Notes under the pieces: model-generated
What the model was told of the DNA's origin: nothing
What the model saw: the letters and a program-made list of their open reading frames with translations, nothing else
Databases searched by the model: none
Origin: Lewinellaceae bacterium
Lineage (GTDB): Bacteria > Bacteroidota > Bacteroidia > Chitinophagales > Saprospiraceae
Reading direction: 5' to 3'
NCBI GenBank assembly: GCA_020636005.1
Contig: JACJYR010000001.1
Span: 1,932,001 to 1,996,000, forward strand
DNA length: 64,000 bases
Position numbers and translations under genes: made by a program
Part shown: piece by piece, positions 1 to 8,638 of the stretch
How positions within the stretch are numbered: the first letter of the stretch is position 1
How the letters are laid out: each line of letters opens with the position of its first letter

Positions 1-1
1 C

Positions 2-934
2 GTACACAGCCACCAATGGCGCATGGACACAGCCAACCTCGATCAACTGGTCGGCGAAATGGACGCCATGAATATGGGCATCATGGTGAACCTCAGCGGC
101 CGGGGCGGGAGGACGCTCTCGGCCATGACGGAAAACGTGGCCAGGCAGTACCCCAACCGCTTCGCCGTTTTCACCAATATCAACCTGCAAAGCATTGACG
201 ACCCCGACTGGACAGCGGAAACCGTTAAGCAAATCGAATACGATGTGGCCAACGGCGCCAAGGGCCTGAAAATTTACAAAAGCCAGGGCATGGACAACAG
301 GGACAGCCAAGGCAACCGCATCCCCATCAACGACCCACGCATTGATGACGTCTGGGAAAAATGTGGCGAACTGGGCATCCCCGTCCTCATCCATTCCGCC
401 GACCCGAAACCCTTTTGGGAGCCGCACGACTCGCTGAACGAGCGCTGGCTGGAACTCAAGACCCACCCCCGCCGTATCCGCACCGCCGAAGATGCTTCCT
501 GGGAAACCATCCTGGCCGAGCAGCACGACATTTTCAAAAAACACCCCAACACCACCTTCATCAACGCCCACATGGGCTGGCATGCCAACAACCTCGCCCG
601 CCTTGGCGAACTAATGGACGAAATGCCCAACATGTACGTGGAGATAGGCGCCATCATCGCCGAACTGGGCCGCCAGCCGCGCATGGCCAACCGCTTTTTT
701 GAACAATACCAGGACCGGGTACTGTTCGGAAAAGACGCCTACAACCCCGACGAGTACCCCACCTACTTCCGGGTGCTGGAAACTGCGGACGAGTACTTTC
801 CCTACTACAAGCGCTACCACGCCTTTTGGAAAATGTACGGCCTCGAACTACCCGACGAAATTTTGAAGAAGCTTTATTATAAAAATGCACTGAGGATTAT
901 CCCCGGGCTAGACGCTTCCTTATTCCCGGATTGA
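2..934 (+). CDS. amidohydrolase family protein (5' end outside window)
   Basis: Metal-dependent hydrolase of the amidohydrolase-2 (TIM-barrel) type; the substrate cannot be told. The frame is open from base 2, and the first residues VHSHQW supply the HxH metal motif that normally sits near the N-terminus of this family, so the true start lies before the window and the ATG at 23 is internal. Further expected metal or catalytic positions are visible: a lysine in KGLKIYKS, His in VLIHSADP, His in FINAHMGWH, and Asp in VLFGKDAY. The rest of the barrel is intact to the stop. No signal peptide can be judged because the start is missing. The next gene begins about 95 bases downstream and looks unrelated. 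Confidence 0.85.
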   Translation, partial: VHSHQWRMDTANLDQLVGEMDAMNMGIMVNLSGRGGRTLSAMTENVARQYPNRFAVFTNINLQSIDDPDWTAETVKQIEYDVANGAKGLKIYKSQGMDNRDSQGNRIPINDPRIDDVWEKCGELGIPVLIHSADPKPFWEPHDSLNERWLELKTHPRRIRTAEDASWETILAEQHDIFKKHPNTTFINAHMGWHANNLARLGELMDEMPNMYVEIGAIIAELGRQPRMANRFFEQYQDRVLFGKDAYNPDEYPTYFRVLETADEYFPYYKRYHAFWKMYGLELPDEILKKLYYKNALRIIPGLDASLFPD

Positions 935-1029
935 CGTAAGGCCGTCACTCACTATTTGGAAACAAGGTAATTTCAGCATGGTGTTTGGTGCTGTTTGAGG
1001 TGGCATTTTTTGGATTAATCGAACAAACT

Positions 1030-1329
1030 ATGAACAGCACTCGTAAAAACCTGGCCGCGGCTGCGTGGTCAAAACTTGAGTCCCTTTCCAGCCTGCGCAA
1101 GTTCCTTCAAAAAGAATTGGAACATACACACCAGTTTTCTGCTGCCCTGTCCGGCGACAGTATCGTGGAGGCGCTTTACTCCATAGACAGTTTCAGCAAG
1201 GAGATTTCAACATTTCTTCAACTAGCAAACGACGAAGACAACCTTGCCGATTTGGAGGAAGCGTTCGAAGGCCTGTCAACCCGGTACCATGCCCTGATGA
1301 ACAACATGGAAAAAATGATCGGGCAATAA
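1030..1329 (+). CDS. small helical protein, copy A of a duplicated pair
   Basis: Unrecognised 99-residue protein, predicted cytoplasmic and helical, without signal peptide or membrane segment. I chose the ATG at 1030 because the same position starts the paralogue at 2103: both begin MN-T-K-L-AAAWS-LESLS, followed by RK..QKEL, a central SID.F..EIS.FL segment and a C-terminal L.ARF/TRYH..L stretch. The heptad-like leucine spacing suggests a coiled coil or helical bundle. It lies just before an exported protein gene (1421), and the same order recurs at 2103/2843, so the two may act together; no function can be assigned. Confidence 0.6.
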   Translation: MNSTRKNLAAAAWSKLESLSSLRKFLQKELEHTHQFSAALSGDSIVEALYSIDSFSKEISTFLQLANDEDNLADLEEAFEGLSTRYHALMNNMEKMIGQ

Positions 1330-1420
1330 GCGTTGGCGCATTGCCGGGGTTTTTCGTTTATTTGCAGGTACATAGTTTGTCCCCAATCCCAATATAAACT
1401 GAACCGTACACCTTTAGCAT

Positions 1421-1933
1421 TTGAGAACCGGGTTTGCCATATTTTTCCTCCTGTTGCTATGCTTCCCTTTCTGGGGAACTTATGGTATTTTATTGCACCG
1501 CAGATCTTGCGCCAGGCGATCCATTGCCCTACAAATTGCAGAAGGGGCTGGACAAAGCAACTTAACTAAGCTATCTTTTTCCAAGGCTGACAGCAGATCC
1601 CTTTTGGATTGGGAACACGGCCATGAATTTGAATACTTGGGCGAGATGTATGATGTCGTGCGTTCTGAGGCAATTGGCGACAGCATAGTTTATTACTGCA
1701 TACCAGACAAAGTTGAAACCGTTCTTAATAATCAACTGCGGCAAGCCACCAATAACAACCCCCAGAACAAGCAAGACTTCAAAAGCCTGATGGATTTTTT
1801 CAAATCCATTTATTGCCCCCCCTTACCTGACATTTACCGCCATGTTGCAGCCATGGTAAAACAACAAGATCATTACTTCATGGCCTATCTTTCCCATTCA
1901 TTCCCACCACCTGTCCCCCCTCCAAAGGCCTGA
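1421..1933 (+). CDS. exported protein with proline-rich tail, copy A (TTG start)
   Basis: Unrecognised 170-residue protein. An in-frame TAG at 1415 forces initiation downstream, and the only reasonable start is TTG at 1421, which gives a basic then very hydrophobic N-terminus (AIFFLLLLCF), a signal peptide or anchor. The mature part contains a block with EFEYLGEMYDVV, GDSIVYYCIPDK and an asparagine/glutamine-rich stretch, and ends in a proline-rich tail (PPPVPPP). The gene at 2843 has the same length, a TTG start, a hydrophobic N-terminus and a PSPPPK tail, so I read the two as diverged copies. Likely periplasmic or membrane-attached; role unknown. Confidence 0.55.
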   Translation: MRTGFAIFFLLLLCFPFWGTYGILLHRRSCARRSIALQIAEGAGQSNLTKLSFSKADSRSLLDWEHGHEFEYLGEMYDVVRSEAIGDSIVYYCIPDKVETVLNNQLRQATNNNPQNKQDFKSLMDFFKSIYCPPLPDIYRHVAAMVKQQDHYFMAYLSHSFPPPVPPPKA

Positions 1934-2102
1934 TTTGTCAAAGTTAGGCTTTGTCAACCAATGTCAACAAATTGGTTGGCACAAAGAATTTGATGCGCTG
2001 TGGCAAGCCGCCTGCTGTTGAAATTTGTGTACCTGTAAAACACAAGTGCGGTAGCGGGCCTGTCAACAGAAGTTGCACTATCAACCTAAAACTGAGCTAC
2101 TT

Positions 2103-2402
2103 ATGAATAACACCCAAAAGCGGCTGTCCGCTGCCGCTTGGTCTATGCTCGAATCATTGTCCAGGCAGCGGAAATCTGTTCAAAAAGAATTGGACTTTCT
2201 GCACTCCGTATCGCCTGAGTTTGCATCGGAGAAACTTGAAAGTATGCTCCAGTCCATTGATCATTTCAACGGGGAGATCTCGGAATTTCTATCCAATATG
2301 AAAGAAGCAACAGATAAGTATGCCCTCGAAAGGGAATTTGACGACCTAAATGCCAGGTTCGTTTTGCTGAACAAGTTAGCGGATACGCTGATGGGCAAAT
2401 AA
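2103..2402 (+). CDS. small helical protein, copy B of a duplicated pair
   Basis: A 99-residue paralogue of the protein at 1030, colinear over its whole length without large gaps: MNNTQKRLSAAAWS versus MNSTRKNLAAAAWS, then LESLS..RK..QKEL, SIDHFNGEISEFL versus SIDSFSKEISTFL, and a short C-terminal helix ending MGK versus IGQ. I prefer the ATG at 2103 over upstream in-frame starts because it aligns with the paralogue. No known domain is recognised. A terminator-like hairpin follows within 50 bases of the stop, so this copy is probably transcribed separately from the exported gene at 2843. Confidence 0.6.
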   Translation: MNNTQKRLSAAAWSMLESLSRQRKSVQKELDFLHSVSPEFASEKLESMLQSIDHFNGEISEFLSNMKEATDKYALEREFDDLNARFVLLNKLADTLMGK

Positions 2403-2448
2403 ATCTTTTGGCTTTAGTAGCAATAAAACAAAACAGTTTACAATCTAA

Positions 2449-2485
2449 CGCCGGCAGGGTTTTGGATCCTGTCGGTGTTTTATTG
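2449..2485 (+). terminator. intrinsic terminator after the 2103 gene
   Basis: Imperfect stem CGCCGGCAGG (2449-2458) with CCTGTCGGTG (2468-2477), an eight- to nine-base loop and a T-rich tail GTTTTATTG. It sits 46 bases after the stop of the small helical protein, the expected place for its terminator. Confidence 0.7.
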
Positions 2486-2842
2486 TATATGCTGGTTTTT
2501 TGGCCTATATCTTTGTTTATTTTCACCTTTTGCCTGATTGTTGAATCGAATACTATTTGTAGAACTTCATTGCTATTTCCAGACCGGGCTGCAATAAAAT
2601 ACTGTCCGGTCATTTTTGAGAAGCCTTTAGCCAACATGGCCAAAAAGAGCTACTATCGAAAATGGGACTGTGAGAAACGAAATTTTCACACACTGTAAGT
2701 TTCGATTGCAAGCCCTATTCCCATAGTTTTTTTCCAAATTTTTCTTATTTGCATAATGTTTGCGTCCTTTGTAGCATGTTTCCGTATTCATCCTGTGATG
2801 AATATATGGCTTTTGCCAAAACCATAGAGAGACTAACTTGAT
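2486..2842. other. gap with no supported gene
   Basis: AT-rich stretch between the terminator and the exported gene at 2843. The open frame that crosses it (2408-2698, plus strand) has no start context, composition or motif that would support a protein. I see nothing else definite apart from the likely promoter region of the 2843 gene. Confidence 0.4.
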
Positions 2843-3379
2843 TTGAAAGACCCTCGACATAGCATAAGCCACTGTACCGCTTGGTTTCTTTTGCTGGCGC
2901 TGTGCCTCCACCGGATGATCGGATTTGTGGGGAGCGAGGTCGTTTATGCAGTTGAAGTAGAGGAGAGTATGAATGGGACCGAGCAAGCCATTGCCGACAG
3001 GATTATGGACGAAGAGGGTTATGATGCAAACATCCAGATTCACGATGAAGCGCAGTTGGAAGCCATGCAGAGGCTGGGATACCTGGCGCCCTTTATTTTT
3101 TCAGAAGAGGTTGATAGTTCAGTGTGCTACTATACCGTGGAATATTCCCCAAAAACGGTGATGCTGGACGCTTATGCCAATGCCAACCCAACAGATAATG
3201 ATCAACCCTTGCCAACATCCCAGTCATTTAACGACAGGCTGTTTTCTGCTTTTTATTTCTGGGAAAGCAATTTTACTTTAACTTTATATCCAACCATAAT
3301 CACTCAACGATCCGTCGTTCCCCACTACTGGGACGACTCCTGCATCGCCATCCCTTCCCCGCCGCCCAAAATGGTGTAA
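2843..3379 (+). CDS. exported protein with proline-rich tail, copy B (TTG start)
   Basis: Unrecognised 178-residue protein, apparently the diverged partner of the one at 1421. An in-frame TAA at 2834 and the lack of an early ATG point to TTG at 2843 as the start, giving a signal-type segment (TAWFLLLALCL). The mature part has a gap of similar length to a CYYTVEY / TVMLDAY block, corresponding to YYCIPDK in copy A, and ends IPSPPPKMV. Similarity between copies is weak at residue level but consistent in length, start codon, N-terminus, central block and tail. It may be a periplasmic or surface factor; no function is assigned. Confidence 0.5.
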   Translation: MKDPRHSISHCTAWFLLLALCLHRMIGFVGSEVVYAVEVEESMNGTEQAIADRIMDEEGYDANIQIHDEAQLEAMQRLGYLAPFIFSEEVDSSVCYYTVEYSPKTVMLDAYANANPTDNDQPLPTSQSFNDRLFSAFYFWESNFTLTLYPTIITQRSVVPHYWDDSCIAIPSPPPKMV

Positions 3380-3732
3380 TCAAAATTTTTCATATCCCAT
3401 CTGTCCTCCTGTTGTGAACGGGATCGGCACCTTCACTGCATAGGGAAAGCATCATGATTTCTCACAGGGGTCAATCTGTTTTTGAAGGGGCATTTGCGTA
3501 AAATACCCTTTAAGCAGAAGGTTCTTGTCGGGTTGATTGGCTCCAATTTGGCCTGTTTCGGAGGCCATACATGGCTGCCGTAGGCTTATCCCCAATGTTG
3601 ATCAATTTGGCAATTGATGAATGACAAGGACAAGTCCGCTATTCCCTGATTTAGGGCTATGGATACATTTTAGTCGTCATTTATCAAGCCGCAACTAATA
3701 CATTTTCCACCAACTCTTAAATTGACTTTACA
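3380..3732. other. gap with no supported gene
   Basis: About 350 bases between the duplicated locus and the outer-membrane protein at 3733. I see only a weak hairpin (GGCCT at 3550, AGGCC at 3562) and an AT-rich stretch near 3690-3720 that may carry the promoter of the 3733 operon. No DtxR-like palindrome was found here. Confidence 0.4.
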
Positions 3733-4659
3733 ATGAAATTTCAAAATACAATCGCTTTATACTTTGTAATAATCCTCTCCTTTATGGGGGTGTCCAAGGC
3801 ACAGACGCCGTCGGATGCCATTATGATGCACCAACGCGAATCCTGTGCGGCCCTTATTTATGAACACAGTTGGTTTGACCATTACTGGGAAGGCACTAAA
3901 CTCAGGACCAATGGCACCATCGAAACCGTTAAAAGGAATACGTTTCTGCCGATGATTGCCATTGGTATATTCGACCAATTGAACTTGCTGATAGGTGCCC
4001 CATATGTGCAAACCGCTTCCACAGAGCCCAATGGTGGCTACTTTAATGGGGCGAAGGGATTCCAGGATTTGAGCTTGGCATTGAAAGGGGAAATTTTGAA
4101 TCTGCAACTTGGCATGGGGAAACTTGCCTTGCTGGCAACAGCCGGATTTTCCACGCCCATGACCAATTACCTGTCTGATTACCAGCCATACAGTATTGGT
4201 TTTGGTGCCAACGAATACAGCCTGCGGGGTATCCTGCAATATAAATTGGATATGGGATTTTATGGCCGTGTAGCCGCAGCCTACCTGTTGCGTGGGCAAA
4301 CGGAGGCGGAAAGGGATTATTATTATAACAATGGCAGCTATTACACTGCCTGGATGGACGTGCCAAATGCCTGGAATTACAATGCCGTAGCTGGAATTTG
4401 GATGCTAGGTAATTCCTTAAAATTGGAAGCAAATTATTTGGGAATTAAATCCACCAGCGGCGATGATATTCGCCCATATAATGCTGCACAACCCACCAAC
4501 AAGGTATCATTTGACCAAGTTGGCATATCTGCACAGTATTATCCAAAAGCAGCAAAAGGACTGGGGGCGCTGGCTTATTTTTCCCAAAAAATCAATGGTA
4601 GAAATACGGGCAAATCCAGCCAGTTTGGCGTGGGCCTCACGTATCAGTTTAAAATATAG
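3733..4659 (+). CDS. outer-membrane beta-barrel protein
   Basis: A 308-residue exported protein. The N-terminus has a signal peptide (LYFVIILSFMGVSKAQ, cleavage after KAQ). The rest alternates amphipathic strands separated by Gly/Asn/Tyr turns and ends with an aromatic strand, GVGLTYQFKI, as in porin-like transporter barrels of Bacteroidota (the group annotated as transporter or MetA-like). A substrate cannot be read. It is the first gene of a same-strand run (86 and 69 bases apart) with the haloperoxidase-like lipoprotein and a TonB receptor, which suggests joint work at the outer membrane. A hairpin in the following gap could attenuate transcription. Confidence 0.65.
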   Translation: MKFQNTIALYFVIILSFMGVSKAQTPSDAIMMHQRESCAALIYEHSWFDHYWEGTKLRTNGTIETVKRNTFLPMIAIGIFDQLNLLIGAPYVQTASTEPNGGYFNGAKGFQDLSLALKGEILNLQLGMGKLALLATAGFSTPMTNYLSDYQPYSIGFGANEYSLRGILQYKLDMGFYGRVAAAYLLRGQTEAERDYYYNNGSYYTAWMDVPNAWNYNAVAGIWMLGNSLKLEANYLGIKSTSGDDIRPYNAAQPTNKVSFDQVGISAQYYPKAAKGLGALAYFSQKINGRNTGKSSQFGVGLTYQFKI

Positions 4660-4665
4660 CGGTTT

Positions 4666-4710
4666 GCTGTTAGCTATCGGCTTATAGCACTTGCAAATAT
4701 AGCCAACAGC
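4666..4710. repeat. inverted repeat between 3733 and 4745 genes
   Basis: Arms GCTGTTAGCTAT (4666-4677) and ATAGCCAACAGC (4699-4710) pair with one mismatch around a 21-base loop. No T-run follows, so it is more likely a stem at the 3' end of the first message or an attenuator than a full terminator. Confidence 0.5.
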
Positions 4711-4744
4711 CAACGGCAATAAATTTCAAAAGCATAAAATCATC

Positions 4745-6295
4745 ATGAAAAATAAATTCATTTCAATTCTGTTTTCGGCTTGTATTTTATTATTTGCTGT
4801 CTTTATCACCTCTTGTGAAAAAGACATGCCTACACAGGCTGATTATACCGATTATTCCTTTTCCAAAATAGATGAAAATGGAGGCAACTGGAATCCTGTA
4901 CTGCTTGACAGCAACACCCAGATTTCCATACCTGTGCCGGAAGTTGTTAACTCAAGCGCTTATCAAGGGGAATTGGCCGATTTGAAATCGGAGGCTTCCA
5001 ACCTAAATGGCGAACAGCGGGAAGCCATTGAATATTGGACCAACAACTCAATCCTGCGCTGGAACGAAATAGCGCTGGAATTGATAGCCAAATACAACCT
5101 CATTCCTGGCCCGAACGACGATGACACCTACACCTTGCCCAACCCGGCAAGCCCTGAAGGCCCACCTCCTTTTCCGTTCGCCCACCCTCCTTACGCTGTC
5201 AGGGCTTTGTCCTATTTGAGCGTGGCACAGTTTGACGGTTTGATTTCGGCCTGGCATTATAAATATGCATACAACCGCCCGTCCCCCTATCAGACAGACA
5301 ATACGATTCCGGCAGCCTATGTTGATAACGGAATACCTTCCTACCCATCCGATGGGGCAGTGGTGGCGACGGTTTCCAAAACTATTCTATCGGCCATGTT
5401 CCCATTGGAAAAGGATTATCTGGCCGAAAGAGCGGAAGAGCATCTGTCGAGCCTGAAATGGGCTGGCGTGAACACGCAAAGCGATATTGCTGCTGGCTCT
5501 ATCATTGGGGATGAGGTGTCCAAATTGGCATTGGCCAGGGCTGCCAACGATGGCATGAAGAAAGCTCAGTGCCCAAAACCTGTATCCGATTCGTTGCAGG
5601 CTGCTGCATTCGACAGGTTTGGTTGGAAGTGGCAAAATATTGAGGTGCCGCCCCGCCCGGTCGGTTTAACTCCTTTGTATGGCCAGGTGAAAATGTGGTG
5701 CGTTCCAAATGTGCTGGATGTACGGCCTCCGGTGCCCCCTGCCCCCGGCTCTGCCGAGTATGAGGAGGATGTCACGCTGCTAAAGGACTATGCAGACAAC
5801 ATGACCGAGGAGCACAGGGCCATCGCCAACTTTTGGCAGGATGGTCTCGGCACCTACACCCCTCCAGGCCATTGGAACCGCTTTGCCAAGGAATATTGCA
5901 TCAAATACAAATTCAATCCGCTGCGCACGGCCAGGGTATTTGCCTATCTGAACATGGCCATGATGGACGGTGGCATCAGTTGTTGGGACGCCAAGTATTA
6001 CTATCATTATCCACGGCCCATCAACCAGATTGAAGGTTTTAAAACCATAGCTGGTACGCCCAACTTCCCCAGCTACACTTCTGGCCACAGCGTCTTTTCG
6101 GCCGCTGGAGCAGAGGTGATGACCTATATGTTCCCGAACGAGGGTTCTCTGTTCAGGGACTATGCATTGGAAGCTGCCATTTCGAGGGTTTATGGTGGCA
6201 TCCATTGGAGCTTTGATGCGACTGTGGGCACGGAGCAGGGGAAAAATTGTGCAAACTATACCCTTAACGTGGCAAAGGCTGACGGGGCAGACTGA
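4745..6295 (+). CDS. vanadium-dependent haloperoxidase/PAP2-like lipoprotein
   Basis: A 516-residue lipoprotein: hydrophobic leader and lipobox ending FITSC (C24). The C-terminal half carries the vanadate/phosphate pocket of the vanadium-haloperoxidase and PAP2 phosphatase superfamily: YPRP, then FPSYTSGHSVFS, then SRVYGGIHWSFD. The N-terminal half repeats the same scaffold (SVAQFDGLISAWHYKYAYNRPSP, then PSYPSDGA) but lacks the SGH histidine and the GIHW motif, so it looks like an inactive duplicate. True halogenation and phosphatase activity cannot be separated by sequence. It is flanked by a barrel protein and a TonB receptor on the same strand, so a role in envelope uptake or processing of a ligand is plausible but inferred. 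Confidence 0.8.
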   Translation: MKNKFISILFSACILLFAVFITSCEKDMPTQADYTDYSFSKIDENGGNWNPVLLDSNTQISIPVPEVVNSSAYQGELADLKSEASNLNGEQREAIEYWTNNSILRWNEIALELIAKYNLIPGPNDDDTYTLPNPASPEGPPPFPFAHPPYAVRALSYLSVAQFDGLISAWHYKYAYNRPSPYQTDNTIPAAYVDNGIPSYPSDGAVVATVSKTILSAMFPLEKDYLAERAEEHLSSLKWAGVNTQSDIAAGSIIGDEVSKLALARAANDGMKKAQCPKPVSDSLQAAAFDRFGWKWQNIEVPPRPVGLTPLYGQVKMWCVPNVLDVRPPVPPAPGSAEYEEDVTLLKDYADNMTEEHRAIANFWQDGLGTYTPPGHWNRFAKEYCIKYKFNPLRTARVFAYLNMAMMDGGISCWDAKYYYHYPRPINQIEGFKTIAGTPNFPSYTSGHSVFSAAGAEVMTYMFPNEGSLFRDYALEAAISRVYGGIHWSFDATVGTEQGKNCANYTLNVAKADGAD

Positions 6296-6364
6296 TGCAA
6301 ATGACTGAACACTTTTAAACCAGGAAGGGGATTTCAAATGATCCCCTTCTCAAAATACATTACA

Positions 6365-8560
6365 ATGAGATTTTCAACCATTATGCTTTGTATGTCTTGT
6401 TTGCTTCTATTTATGGATATAAGCTACGGACAAACAAAGAAGGACACCCTGAAAACCATCAACCTCGGTGAAATTAGGATCGCCGCCAGGCGCAGCGAAA
6501 TTGAAAGGCTGCCACAAATAGAGGGCACTTCCATTTATGCAGGCAAAAAGAACGAAGTCATCAACCTGCAAACAGCCGATGTAAACCTCGCCGAAAACAG
6601 TCCCCGCCAGATTTTTGCCAAAGTACCTGGCATCATGGTCTGGGAAATGGATGGCACGGGCAATCAGGTCGGTATTTCCTCTAGAGGGCTGAACCCTCAC
6701 CGTTCCTGGGAATTCAATGTCCAGCAAAACGGAAACATCACCAATTCCGATCTCTTCGGCTACCCCGAAAGCCATTACAACCCGCCAATGGAGGCTTTGG
6801 ACAAAATCGAAATTGTACGTGGTTCGGGCGCCTTGCAGTATGGGCCCCAGTTTGGCGGGATGTTGAACTATGTCATTAAAGAACCGGATACAACCAAGGC
6901 TATTACTTTCGAGACACAGCAAAGTGCCGGTTCATTTGGCCTTTTCAGTTCTTTCAATTCGGTTGGTGGCAAAGTGGGCAAGTTGACTTATTACGGCTAT
7001 TACGACTTTCGGCGGGCCGATGGCTGGCGGGACAATAGTGATTACAATTTCAGGGCTTGGCACGCAGCCGTTGGTTACCAGTTTTCCCCAAGGGTAGAAC
7101 TGAAGGCCAGTTTGTCGCACATGTATTACGTCAACCATTTTGCCGCTGGCCTGACCGATGCCATGTTTAAGGAAGACCCCCGGCAGTCGAACAGGGATCG
7201 CAACTATTTCAGCCCGACCATTTATTTGCCGGCTGTCCATTTAAAAGTAAAAGCATCGGAAAATACGACGATCACAGCGAGGGCTTCCGCTATTTTGGGC
7301 GAACGGAACAGCGTGCAGTTCATCACTTTACCTACCGTCAACGACACCATCAACAGCGAAACCGACAGCTACAACCCCCGACAGGTGGACAGGGACTATT
7401 ATCACAGTTACCTGGCCGAAGTGAAGATGCTCCACAGCTATAATTTGCTCAGCAATAAAAGCCATGTATCAGTAGGCGTCCGCTATGGCAACAGCCGCAC
7501 CCTGCGCAAGCAAAAAGGGCTTGGCACCACGGACAAGGATTTTGACCTTTCGCTGATTTCCCCTTACAGGATTGATCTTGTTTTCAAAACCAGCAACTAT
7601 GCGGTGTTTGCGGAGAACGTCTTTAACCTGACCGATAAGTTGTCCGTCACGCCAGGCTTCCGTTTTGAATATGTGAAAACGGATATGACGGGTACGATAC
7701 AAGACCTGCCATCCGAATCTATCCCTATTCAACTTACCCGAAAATTCTTGCTTTTTGGGGTCGGGCTGGAGTATAAACTCACACCTTTGGTGGATGCCTA
7801 TGCCAATTTCACCCAGAACTTCCGTCCTGTGCTGCACTCAGATCTGATACCGGCAACGGAATTGGACAAGACCAACCCCGACTTGGAAGACGCCAAGGGC
7901 AGTAATTCGGAAGTTGGGGCAAGGGGTTCGCTGAACGGCTTTCTGCGCTTTGACGTGAACTACTTTATGCTGCGCTACAACAACCGGATCGGCACCTTGA
8001 TACAAAACGACAACACAGGCACTTATTTTTATAAAACCAATATCGGTGACCTGACGAACCAGGGAGCCGAGGTGTTCCTGGAACTGCATCCATTGGAATT
8101 GGCGGCTCGATCTTTTCATGGTTTCGATTTCTCCCTGTTTAGTTCCACGGCATTCAACCATGCCCGCTACACAAATGGCACCGTGGCTGTTGCATCAGAA
8201 AATGTGGACATCAAGGGGAAAAAGGGGGAAAATATCCCACAATGGATCAGCCGCAATGGCATTTCGGCCAGCTATAGGAAACTCTCCGCTACCTTACAGT
8301 TGAGCTATGTCTCCGATTCCTATTCCGATGCTTTGAACACCGAATCTTCAGCGAACGGTGTCAACGGCGTGGTGCCGTCGTATCTAATCACAGACTTCAA
8401 CCTAACCTACCGATTTTTGGGCAGGTACAATGTAAAGTTTTCGGTGGGCAACCTGACCAATAAACATTACTATACCCGTCGTGCAACTGGCTATCCCGGG
8501 CCCGGTATTTTGCCTTCGGATGGGCGCAGCTTTTTAGTGTCTTTTGGGGCTAAGATTTAG
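6365..8560 (+). CDS. TonB-dependent receptor, FecA-like
   Basis: Outer-membrane receptor for an energised substrate, probably a ferric chelate. I prefer ATG 6365 because it directly precedes the signal peptide (IMLCMSCLLLFMDISYGQ); ATG 6338 in frame is the alternative. After a short N-terminal region comes the plug (PRQIFAKVPGIMVWEMDGTGNQVGISSRG..., with EIVRGSGALQYGPQFGG), then a 22-strand-type barrel that ends SFLVSFGAKI with a terminal aromatic/hydrophobic strand. No CarboxypepD-like domain is present, unlike the receptor at 8639. It is 69 bases after the haloperoxidase-like gene (43 if ATG 6338 is used) and probably in one operon with it and the barrel protein at 3733. Confidence 0.88.
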   Translation: MRFSTIMLCMSCLLLFMDISYGQTKKDTLKTINLGEIRIAARRSEIERLPQIEGTSIYAGKKNEVINLQTADVNLAENSPRQIFAKVPGIMVWEMDGTGNQVGISSRGLNPHRSWEFNVQQNGNITNSDLFGYPESHYNPPMEALDKIEIVRGSGALQYGPQFGGMLNYVIKEPDTTKAITFETQQSAGSFGLFSSFNSVGGKVGKLTYYGYYDFRRADGWRDNSDYNFRAWHAAVGYQFSPRVELKASLSHMYYVNHFAAGLTDAMFKEDPRQSNRDRNYFSPTIYLPAVHLKVKASENTTITARASAILGERNSVQFITLPTVNDTINSETDSYNPRQVDRDYYHSYLAEVKMLHSYNLLSNKSHVSVGVRYGNSRTLRKQKGLGTTDKDFDLSLISPYRIDLVFKTSNYAVFAENVFNLTDKLSVTPGFRFEYVKTDMTGTIQDLPSESIPIQLTRKFLLFGVGLEYKLTPLVDAYANFTQNFRPVLHSDLIPATELDKTNPDLEDAKGSNSEVGARGSLNGFLRFDVNYFMLRYNNRIGTLIQNDNTGTYFYKTNIGDLTNQGAEVFLELHPLELAARSFHGFDFSLFSSTAFNHARYTNGTVAVASENVDIKGKKGENIPQWISRNGISASYRKLSATLQLSYVSDSYSDALNTESSANGVNGVVPSYLITDFNLTYRFLGRYNVKFSVGNLTNKHYYTRRATGYPGPGILPSDGRSFLVSFGAKI

Positions 8561-8566
8561 ATTTTT

Positions 8567-8624
8567 TTTCACGCTACGAAGCAGCGAGATAATAATCGTT
8601 GCGTCGTAGCGGCGTTGCGTGAAA
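8567..8624. terminator. bidirectional hairpin between convergent TonB receptor genes
   Basis: Long imperfect palindrome: outer arms TTTCACGC and GCGTGAAA, inner arms CTACGAAGCAGCGA and CGTTGCGTCGTAG around an AT-rich loop. A run of eight T precedes it on the plus strand. It lies between the 3' ends of genes 6365 (plus) and 8639 (minus), a natural shared terminator. Confidence 0.6.
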
Positions 8625-8638
8625 TATTCCAATCCCAC

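Noticed and set aside
1333..1569. Plus-strand 78-codon frame overlapping the exported gene at 1421
   Set aside because: Out of frame with the better-supported signal-bearing frame, and no similar frame exists in copy B.
2408..2698. Plus-strand 96-codon frame after the 2103 gene
   Set aside because: Runs through a terminator hairpin, no start signal and no family; read as gap.
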